From Melastoma dodecandrum (Eukaryota > Streptophyta > Magnoliopsida > Myrtales > Melastomataceae): a DNA stretch of 64,000 nucleotides. A model generated the notes under the pieces. That model saw only the letters and a list, made by a program, of their open reading frames with translations. It made no database searches and was not told the origin of the DNA. Shown one piece after another: positions 55,056 through 62,899 of the stretch. The number at the start of each line of letters is the position of its first letter. Within the stretch, counting starts at the first letter, position 1. The position numbers were made by a program, and so were the translations under genes. Location: contig JARUPY010000189.1 in NCBI GenBank assembly GCA_029817715.1, positions 2,294,001 through 2,358,000 on the forward strand. The letters run 5' to 3'.

Positions 55056-55205
55056 GTGACGAAGGCCTTGGAAGCTCGCTCCGTCGGTGATGGTCGCTGG
55101 CGGGAGGCTGTGACGAAGGCCCTACGAGCTCACTCCGTCGGTGGTGTCGCTGGCGGGGGTTGACGGCAAAGGCCCTACGAGCTCACTCTGCTGGTGGAGG
55201 GAGGT
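55056..55205. repeat. three tandem copies of a roughly 50-bp unit in R/U5
   Basis: Copies start at about 55056, 55110 and 55160. Each has a GTGACGAAGGCC-type start, CTACGAGCTCACTCCGTCGG and GTCGCTGGCGGG. They lie downstream of the minus-strand TATA box, so they are probably transcribed at both ends of the element RNA. Confidence 0.8.
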
Positions 55206-55307
55206 TGACCTACAAACCGGGTCGAGGTATCTAATTCCTAAGGTTGACGATCAAACTTCAGGGTTTTGGCTGTGTATGGTCGTGTTTTGTCTTGAAAAAT
55301 TCCTCTG

Positions 55308-55317
55308 CTATTTATAG
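55308..55317 (-). promoter_or_regulatory. LTR TATA box of the Tat-like element
   Basis: CTATAAATAG on the minus strand, about 495 bp into the LTR from 55811. It points away from the antisense gene. The same decamer is in the gypsy LTR at 2908. Confidence 0.65.
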
Positions 55318-55483
55318 AGGACTTGTACGTGTTTAACACGTAACAGATAGATCGTGTTATAGATCGTGATCCCTAATGTCGTGGGAGTGTCTCAACAACC
55401 CCCTTGATACATGGGATCACGTTCCTGGATATTTAAGATCAGTTACGATCCTTAACAAACGTGATTGAAAATGAATAAATTTA

Positions 55484-55745
55484 TTTCAACCTCGTCGACT
55501 TGACTGATCTGTACGGGCTGCGATCGACTTGGTCGACTTTATCCAGGACTCCGTCGACTTGACCCTACTAGTAGACCTAGCTACTGTTGAGTCATCTTGA
55601 TTGGCTTTGATCATCATATTCCTTCATCGTGAGTCGACCTAGTCGACCCCGTTTATAAGTTGACCTAATCGACTTCGTCATAAATCGACCTAGTCGATTT
55701 CGTCATGAGTCGGCCTAGACGACTACATCTTGGGCCGACTCGGAG
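55484..55745. repeat. TCGAC-rich short tandem repeat array in U3
   Basis: Multiple degenerate copies of a 20-28-bp unit close to GTCGACCTAGTCGA followed by TTCGTCATRA. At least six copies are visible between 55490 and 55740, with GTCGAC or its half TCGAC in each. The core TCGACCTAGTCGA is nearly palindromic. The array sits between the two divergent TATA boxes (55308 minus, 55865 plus), so it could act as a shared enhancer. That role is an inference. Confidence 0.8.
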
Positions 55746-55811
55746 TGTGACTTGAGGGATTACTGAGTTTCTGTTCTAAACCCAGGCCCAAAATTAATTG
55801 CCATGTCAACA

Positions 55812-55825
55812 TAAGCCCCCATTTT
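55812..55825 (-). promoter_or_regulatory. polypurine tract of the Tat-like element
   Basis: AAAATGGGGGCTTA on the minus strand, directly before LTR start TGTTGACA. It fixes the right edge of the 3' LTR at 55811. Confidence 0.75.
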
Positions 55826-55864
55826 ATGCTGGGTTGGCTATGCCGACTCAGCAGAAATCATTCC

Positions 55865-55875
55865 CTATATAAAGG
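55865..55875 (+). promoter_or_regulatory. TATA box of the antisense plant mobile domain gene
   Basis: CTATATAAAGG on the plus strand, 54 bp outside the LTR edge and 135 bp before the ATG. It is followed by a pyrimidine-rich leader (TTTCTTCCTTGCTC, later CCATCTTCTCC), as expected for a plant promoter and 5' UTR. Confidence 0.7.
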
Positions 55876-56009
55876 AGAGTCATCGTCCTTTTCCCGCACT
55901 TTTCTTCCTTGCTCAACACTTCTCCATCTTCTCCAAGAAACCAGAAACCCTCGTTTCCCAGAAAAACTCTTCGTCTCCCTCCTCAAAAACTCTTCCGATC
56001 CTTAAAAAG

Positions 56010-59000
56010 ATGTCGACTTTTAAGGCTTTCGAGCTCTATAATCTGCGTGCGGGGCCAACCGGACCCGTTTCGGTTGCAGAGGATCAGGGATCGGGCGACA
56101 CTCTCGGACCTATCCTGCCGGAGCATTTTTTCCCGGGGACGGTGCCGCTCAACTACCTCGTCACTGAAAAGCCCATCCCGATTTGCCATCCCAACTTCGT
56201 CGATCCCCTCAACTGGGAAGGTCAGGGATCCTTCCTGTGTTTTCCTTCTGCATCTAAATCTGAGATGGTGGAATGGCTCGAGATGTGGGAGGAGCACTTC
56301 GCAGAGTGGTTTAGGAATCAGAAAATCTTGAGGTTCTTCAGAATGTCCGTGGCAGACAAGAACTGTGATCCTAGGGTTTGCTCGGCCATGCTGCCTTTCT
56401 GGAACTCTGCTGTCAATTGCTTCTATTTCCCGGAGGGTCCCATGTCTGTTACATTGGCAGATGTGAAGATTTTGACCAGGTGCAAAATCAATGGCCTCCC
56501 TGTTCGACAATACTCTCAGGCAGGTGATATTAATCCTAAGGGCGCCCTTCAGTACATGGAGGTGGTGAGCAGGCACTTAAAAATGGCCTCAGCAGGCAAA
56601 GAGCCAGATGAGAAGTTGTCGACCGAAGGTTTTGGCGCCCGGGAAGAGGTCGAGTTTCTCAGCACCTGGTTAAACAAGTTTGTTTATTGCTTCCCTGGGA
56701 AGAAGGTCAGCCACACTTCTTATGCAGTGGCCAACTTTCTGAGGGAGACCAATGAAGAAATCTCTTGGGGCCCCTTCCTTTTGGGTCTTCTTTACCACAA
56801 TCTGGACAGAGCGACGACTCAGATCAAGCCATTTCCAAAACATCCAGCAGGAGGGTTGCTCTGGTTAGTTCACCTCTGGTCGGCTATGTGGATGCCAGGA
56901 TTGACTTGGTTCAAGGGCCCTGCTTCGCCCCTCGAGTCTGCTTATTATGGGGAGACCATCTTGGAGCAGTGCTGCCAGCGGAAGGATCAGTGGCTTATGA
57001 CGTGGATCACTGGCCACATGAAGCACATCGTCGACTTCGGCAGGGTAGATCGACGCAACTGGGCACCCTTTCCAGGCGGCAAGACATTTGCTCAGGAAAT
57101 TAATCCTCAAGCTGCTCGTGGCTTCTGGAATGGGGTATTGACCCGCAGGGACCTACCAGTTATCTTCGACGGCTACTTGACCTTTGAAGCCTATAACCCT
57201 CAGCTGTGTGCAAGGCAGTTTGGGTTCATCCAGGGTGTAGCGGTTCCACTTGCCGACCCTACTGGTGGCTTGTGCGGGGACAGGATGAAGAGAATCGTGT
57301 GCAAGCCGATCTCCCCGAAGACCCTCGACTTGCTCAACAGCAAGGCGCAGCTCTCCCAGATAGAATTCCCATCTGGTACTTATGCCTGTTTTGCCACACA
57401 GTTCTTCACTGTGCTATGGTCGACTACCTATGAAGAGCTGCGGGCTTTGATGCATTTCTTGGAGGTCTCCAAAGAGCCTGATTTTTACATAGGCGACGCG
57501 CATATCAAAGCAAAAGGTAAAGACTTAGCTTGATTTTAAAAGTATTGGGTTCTTAGTATTAATCGTGAGCTTTCTCCTTTTCAGGATCAATGATGCCTCA
57601 GGGCTCTGGAAAATCCAAGCCTAAGGCTCCCCTTGCCCCCGCTCCTTCTAGACTCAAGTCGACTGGCAAGGGGAAAGCTAAGGTGGCGAGCCCCAGGGAG
57701 ACAGCTGCAGGTGATCCCTCTAAGGCTCGACCTAAAAGCGCTCCAAAGCGCAAGGCGGCCGAGGCAGGAGATCTTGAAGAGATGCCTCTATCCCAGAGGA
57801 GGAGACTAGTGAAGGTATCATCTTCAGTGGCGGCTCCTCTTCCCAAGTCGCCGACTACCGTAGCGGCGACTTCTTCTTCGAGGTCGCCAGCAGCGGTGGC
57901 CCCATTCAGATCACCAGTAGTGAGTTCATCATCTGCTGCGGTGCCTGCGACCTTAGCGATGGTCGACATCGCTCGAGGAGCGACTACAGAGGTATGATTC
58001 TACTGATTCTAATTCATCTTGAGCTTCTGTATCTAACCCGCACTATATTGCCTAGGGCGAAGCGTCAACCGGAGGTGGTGACCAACCTACTCCGGTTGTG
58101 TTCGAGACAGGTGCAACGGCTTCGATCGCCGAGGTGAGCTCGACTCCCTGCTAAGATATATCACTCTAGTTTATATATGAACCTTGGTTTTATTACACTC
58201 TACTCTAGGAAGAGCAGGCTCCTGAAGTCTTGCTACAAGAAGGAACCGCTATGGTTTTAGTCGATCCTCCAACTCGGTCGACGCGAGAGGGGGCACCACC
58301 TCAGTCAATGCAAGAGGAGGAGGAACAAGGCGTTCCTTCTTCCTCAGTCCCCACTCCTGCACCACCAATGGTACGTGTTCTTCTCTCACACGGAGCATGG
58401 CGTTGTTATCGCGATTCTAACCGCGACACTTCACAGGCTCGTCCGAAGAGAGTGAAGACGACTGCTGGTCGCAAGAAGGCTCCTACTCCCTCCACTTCTT
58501 CGGGCGAAAGTCCTGAGGATTTACTACCTTCAGAGGTAAGTATTCGATTGCATGGAGGTGTCGACTTTTCGGGATGTTGTATCTTAGCAACATTTCATTT
58601 CTTATTCTGCAGGGTCCTGCTGCAGCGACCTCGACTAGCGACCCATGGGTGAAGCTTCACCAGGACATTGAAGAATTCTGCCAACTTCTGCTCATTGACC
58701 CCTTAAACGTCGACGAGTTTAGGAGGATGCAGAACCTGCTGAAGGAGATCGAGACATCCCCTCGGGTTACGGACGAAATACTGGGGGCCTGCAAGAGTTT
58801 CAGGTCGACGTATTGGACCCGCTGGAGGGATTACTACGCCGACCTGCTCGCCTATGACTTGACCGACTCGAAGATTCAGTCGATCAATGAAGCTCGAGGG
58901 CAGGCCTCTAAAGCTGCACAGGACGCCCGCCAACATTTGGTCGATGTGCAAGAGAAGCTGACCGAGGCAGAGAGACAGATAGAGTTCTATACGAACCTGA

Positions 59001-59197
59001 AGAATGACCTGACTCGGCAGCTTGCGTCGATCAATACTCAAGAAATCGAGGAGCTGGAGGCCAACGCTGAGAAGGATAGAGAAAAGGTCGTCGACCTTTA
59101 TGCCCAGCGAAACAAGGTGAACGCGAAGCGACGAGCTCGTAAATCCCTTGTCCTCGATTTTAGAGAAGTTGGCGGGTTATGGAGTCTAGACTTGTAA
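56010..59197 (+). CDS. antisense six-exon gene inside the retroelement: plant mobile domain protein, about 945 aa
   Basis: Exons are 56010-57516, 57585-57991, 58056-58133, 58209-58370, 58437-58535 and 58613-59197. All five introns are GT-AG, 64-77 nt long, with CAG or TAG acceptors, and the joined frame stays open. Residues about 20-470 are the aminotransferase-like plant mobile domain (NCFYFPEGPMSVTLADVKIL at about 144, WLNKFVYCFPGKKVS, WFKGPASPLES). Exons 2-5 encode a basic, Ser/Pro/Ala-rich linker with nuclear-signal-like clusters (PKRKAAE, QRRRLVK, RPKRVK). Exon 6 is a coiled coil (about 830-925, rich in Glu, Gln and Lys). It lies tail-to-tail with pol, 133 bp apart, on the opposite strand. 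Known plant mobile domain proteins such as MAIN and MAIL act in the nucleus in silencing and genome stability. The function of this copy is unknown. Confidence 0.88.
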
Positions 59198-59329
59198 CCA
59201 AAGAACAACGCAATTCGATTATTTTTGCTTTACTGAACAAATCAAGTATCTTATGTCTCGAATGAATTTCTGCCCACTACGCTAAATTCATTCTTCCAAA
59301 CAGCATTACTGAAGCCTAGCGCGGTTTTC

Positions 59330-62300
59330 TTAGGAATTAAGCGCTTCCCAAATTAATGGAGTCCTTTGTCTTAGGATTTTATGATGAGCTTCCCAGATAG
59401 TCGCGCGGTAGGATTTAAGATATTTACCATTGACCTTCAATGGATGCCTATCCCCTTCTCTGGTCATAAGTCGATACGTATTAGATGAGTATGTCTCGCA
59501 CACTTCATATGGACCCTCCCAATTAGGAGACCACTTACCCAAGACTTGGTCTTTTGATTTAAGGGGTAGGATCATCTTCCATACCAAGTCGCCCACTTTG
59601 AAGCGCTTATGGACAACCTTTTTATTATAGTACCTAGCAATTCTTTGCTTATGTACCTCGAGTCGGTCTATTACGTCGAGTCGCTTCTTCTCCAATTCTT
59701 CTAAAGCGAGGTACATTGCCTCGTCTTGCAAGTCAGGATGAGCTACCCTGAGCGACTTGTATCGAATCTCAATAGGTAGGACAGCGTCTTGCCCATATAC
59801 CAGCGAAAAAGGGGCTTCTCCTGTGCTGTCTCTCTTGGTGACTCTTAGAGCCCACAAGGTGTCCTGTAATAGTTCGTGCCATTTTCTTGGATTTGCACCA
59901 ACCATTTTCTGAATGTTATTCTTTATGAGCTTATTAGTAGCTTCAGCTTGTCCATTCGACTGGGGGTAATAAGGTGTCGAATTAGTGATTGAAAAGCTAA
60001 ATTCAGCAGCGAATTCACGCACCTTCTCATTATTGAAAACGGTGCCATTATCTACTACGATATTCTGGGGAATCCCAAATCTATAAATGATGGAGGATCT
60101 GAGAAAATCGATCACCTCTTTGTGATCAATTTTCTGGTATACTTGAGCCTCGACCCACTTGGTAAAGTAGTCAGTAGCGACTAGAATGTAGGCATCGCCT
60201 TTACTCGAGTGTGGGTGAATCTCCCCGATTATATCTAAAGCCCAAGACCTAAACGGCCAAGGCTTGATGACTGAGACTAAATCGGACGCTGGGGCCCTTG
60301 TCACCGGACCATGTTTTTGACACTCTTGGCACCCCCTAGCCATTTCTATGCAATTCTTTAGCATTGATGGCCAGTAAAAACCATGTCTTTGGATAGTCCA
60401 AGACATTTTGGTGCCAGATTGGTGAGACCCGCATAAACCCTGGTGAGTCTCCAACATAATTGGGGTCGCTTCGCCTAAGTCGACGCACCTTAGTAGGACC
60501 CCTTCTTTGGTCTTTCTGTAAAGTACCCAATCTATAAGGGTGTACGACAAAGCCTGAGTCTTGATTCTTTGGCTCGCCTTTTGTGTTGGGTCAGAGAGGA
60601 AATCGGAGATTGGCCTCCTCCAATCTTCATCGCTTGCCATTATGTCCAGAGTGAACGCGTCGCCTGGGGGAGCTAGGTGGGAAGCTATTTCTGGGACACA
60701 ATCGCTTCCTCTTTTGGCTTTGTACCCTGAAGCCTTTTGGGCTAAGTCGTTAGCAATTGTGTTTTCCTCCCGGCCTACAAAGAGGAAAGAAATTGCTTCA
60801 AACCGCCTGACTAGCCTTCGAGCGACTTGATGATAGGGTGCGAGTTTCTCTTGACATAGAGAGTCGCCGTTCATCTGGTTAACAACCAGTTGAGAGTCCC
60901 CCATTACTCTGACTTTCCTGGCTCCCAAGGCTAATAATTCCTTCAAGAGCGTGATCAACGCTTCATATTCAGTCGCATTGTTTGTATGAGTCGCCGACAA
61001 ACGATATGCTAGGCGAACGTCCTTTCCTAGTGGCGAAAGTATGTGGAGGCCTATGCCTACGCCGGATTTCGCCGAAGATCCATCAAACCAAGCTTGCCAG
61101 ACATCCTCGAGGGATTCCTCTTGATCGATTAATGTAGATGAATCGTGGTTTACTAAGAAGTCGGCTAAGGCCTTCCCTTTCACCGACTGTTGAGGTTTGA
61201 AACGCAGATCGTATGCGGATAGGACCAAGCTCCATTTACTAATTCTTCCGGTCAATAAGGGACTTTCGAAAAAGTATTTTATGACTGGAGACTTGGCAAT
61301 AACATGAACCTCTTGGGATCCGATATAATGTCTCAGCTTCTTAACAGCATAAAAGACTGACAGGCATAACTTCTCCTTAATTGTATAGCGCTTTTCTGTA
61401 GCAGTTAGTTGTCTTGACAAATAGTAGACTGCTCTTTCGGTTTTGTCCTCCGCCTCTTGGGCTAACATGGCACCGATGACTAATTCAGTCGCTGCCACGT
61501 AAAGCAAATAGGGTTTTCCTATCCGAGGAGGGGCAAGCACAGGCGGCTTTATTAAGTACTCCTTTAAGCCTTCAAATGCTTTTTGGTGTTCGTCGCTCCA
61601 CACAAAATTTCCCTTCGCCTTTAGTAAAGTTGAGAAAACTTCTGTCCGTCCAGCGACGTTACCAATAAATCGCCTTAGATAGTTGACCCTTCCTAAGAAA
61701 GCCTGTAACTGCTTCTTATTACTTGGAGGGTTCAATCTTTGAATGGCATTGACTTTATTCTGGTCGACTTCTATGCCACGTTGATGGACTAGGAACCCTA
61801 GGAAATGTCCTGCTCTGACTCCGAAGGCACATTTGAAAGGGTTTAGTTTGAGCTGATGCTTTCTCATTTGAATGAAAGCATTTCTAAGGTCATTAATATG
61901 TGATTTCTCATCTTGCGACTTGACCACTATATCATCTATGTATACTTCGACTGTTTTGTTAATCAAGGCATCAAATATAGCGTTCATGGCTCGTTGGTAG
62001 GTTGCCCCAGCGTTTTTGAGTCCGAATGGCATGACTACCCATTCGAAAATGCCTAAGGGACACCTAAACGCAGTTTTATGGATATCCTCCTCAGCTAGAA
62101 AGATTTGGTTATATCCTGAGAAACCATCCATGAAGGACATAATTTGGTGCCCTGCAGTCTTGTCGACTAAGTCGTCTGCGATGGGCATGGGGTACTCATC
62201 CTTTGGAGTGGCACGATTCAAGTCTCTGAAGTCGATGCAAACCCTAATCTTACCATTCTTCTTAATGACGGGAACTATACTGGATATCCATTCGGTGTAC

Positions 62301-62899
62301 CTCGATGTCCTTATATATCCAGCTTTAAAGAGCTTCTTGACTTCCTCGAATACTGCTTGAGTGACTTCATGACTCATTCTCCTCGGCGCCTGTTGGACTG
62401 GTTTAAATCCTGTTTTGATTGGTAACTTGTGTTCCACAAGTCGGCGATCTAGGCCAGGCATCTCGGTGTAATCCCAAGCGAAACAGTCTTTAAACTCTTC
62501 TAGAGTAGCTTTGATAGAATTGAAAAGTTCTTTATTTATTGAAGAACTGATGAAAACAATTCGAGGGCTTGAAGTCTCGCCTAAATTGACACCTACGAGT
62601 GAGTCACATGGCATCATCAGTGATTCACGACTCTGGACACCACCTAAATCGGTGTCGACGTTATTACATGACCTAGCTTCAAGATTGATGTTGCTTATTT
62701 GGCACCCTACTTTCCTAGACATCCTAACATGCTTCTGAAGTCGCTGTAGGATATCAGCAACTGCATGACCTTTCTCCTCACTGTCCATGCATCCCTTCGT
62801 GTAGGAGTCTATCGGGCTCCAACTCCGTCGCAGTGCTCTCTTGGCTCTTAGGCGCTTCTCCCTTGTTGCCGCTTGGGCTGTTGTTCGTCTCGCTTCCAA
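59330..62899 (-). CDS. Tat-like Pol: reverse transcriptase, RNase H, second RNase H, integrase
   Basis: The frame is open for 1189 codons; its first listed codon is TTG, so it is probably reached by frameshift or splicing from gag-protease and not started here. RT shows IRVCIDFRDLNRATPKDEYP (about 220), SFMDGFSGYNQIFLAEEDIH and the catalytic YIDDIVVKS (about 317). The classical RNase H follows (about 465-590). The second RNase H has WFDGSSAKSGVGIGLHI, NATEYEALITLL and VMGDSQLVVNQMNG (about 620-720). Integrase has an H2C2 finger (CQECQKHG near 865), ALDIIGEIHPHSSKGDAYIL, VDNGTVFNNEKV and YYPQSNGQAEATNKLI. The tail is KVGDLVWKMILPLK. No stop interrupts it, so it may be functional. Confidence 0.93.
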   Translation of the reverse strand: MEARRTTAQAATREKRLRAKRALRRSWSPIDSYTKGCMDSEEKGHAVADILQRLQKHVRMSRKVGCQISNINLEARSCNNVDTDLGGVQSRESLMMPCDSLVGVNLGETSSPRIVFISSSINKELFNSIKATLEEFKDCFAWDYTEMPGLDRRLVEHKLPIKTGFKPVQQAPRRMSHEVTQAVFEEVKKLFKAGYIRTSRYTEWISSIVPVIKKNGKIRVCIDFRDLNRATPKDEYPMPIADDLVDKTAGHQIMSFMDGFSGYNQIFLAEEDIHKTAFRCPLGIFEWVVMPFGLKNAGATYQRAMNAIFDALINKTVEVYIDDIVVKSQDEKSHINDLRNAFIQMRKHQLKLNPFKCAFGVRAGHFLGFLVHQRGIEVDQNKVNAIQRLNPPSNKKQLQAFLGRVNYLRRFIGNVAGRTEVFSTLLKAKGNFVWSDEHQKAFEGLKEYLIKPPVLAPPRIGKPYLLYVAATELVIGAMLAQEAEDKTERAVYYLSRQLTATEKRYTIKEKLCLSVFYAVKKLRHYIGSQEVHVIAKSPVIKYFFESPLLTGRISKWSLVLSAYDLRFKPQQSVKGKALADFLVNHDSSTLIDQEESLEDVWQAWFDGSSAKSGVGIGLHILSPLGKDVRLAYRLSATHTNNATEYEALITLLKELLALGARKVRVMGDSQLVVNQMNGDSLCQEKLAPYHQVARRLVRRFEAISFLFVGREENTIANDLAQKASGYKAKRGSDCVPEIASHLAPPGDAFTLDIMASDEDWRRPISDFLSDPTQKASQRIKTQALSYTLIDWVLYRKTKEGVLLRCVDLGEATPIMLETHQGLCGSHQSGTKMSWTIQRHGFYWPSMLKNCIEMARGCQECQKHGPVTRAPASDLVSVIKPWPFRSWALDIIGEIHPHSSKGDAYILVATDYFTKWVEAQVYQKIDHKEVIDFLRSSIIYRFGIPQNIVVDNGTVFNNEKVREFAAEFSFSITNSTPYYPQSNGQAEATNKLIKNNIQKMVGANPRKWHELLQDTLWALRVTKRDSTGEAPFSLVYGQDAVLPIEIRYKSLRVAHPDLQDEAMYLALEELEKKRLDVIDRLEVHKQRIARYYNKKVVHKRFKVGDLVWKMILPLKSKDQVLGKWSPNWEGPYEVCETYSSNTYRLMTREGDRHPLKVNGKYLKSYRATIWEAHHKILRQRTPLIWEALNS

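Larger units (their letters stand above)
54600..55811 (-). repeat. 3' LTR of the Tat-like element (left end approximate)
   Basis: On the minus strand it starts TGTTGACATGGCAATTAATT directly after the polypurine tract. In order it has a U3 with TCGAC-rich repeats (55484-55745), a TATA box (55308-55317), and an R/U5 part with three copies of a 50-bp repeat (55056-55205). The 3' terminus cannot be set without the other LTR, which is outside the window. Confidence 0.7.

Noticed and set aside
55909..56331. 140-codon plus-strand frame overlapping the antisense gene start
   Set aside because: It begins at TTG, is arginine/serine-rich and is out of frame with the conserved domain.
55983..56576. 197-codon minus-strand frame opposite the plant mobile domain exon 1
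   Set aside because: Antisense shadow of a conserved coding exon with no recognisable motif.
57598..57969. 123-codon minus-strand frame opposite exon 2 of the antisense gene
   Set aside because: It is composed of alanine/glycine-rich sequence and mirrors the low-complexity linker.
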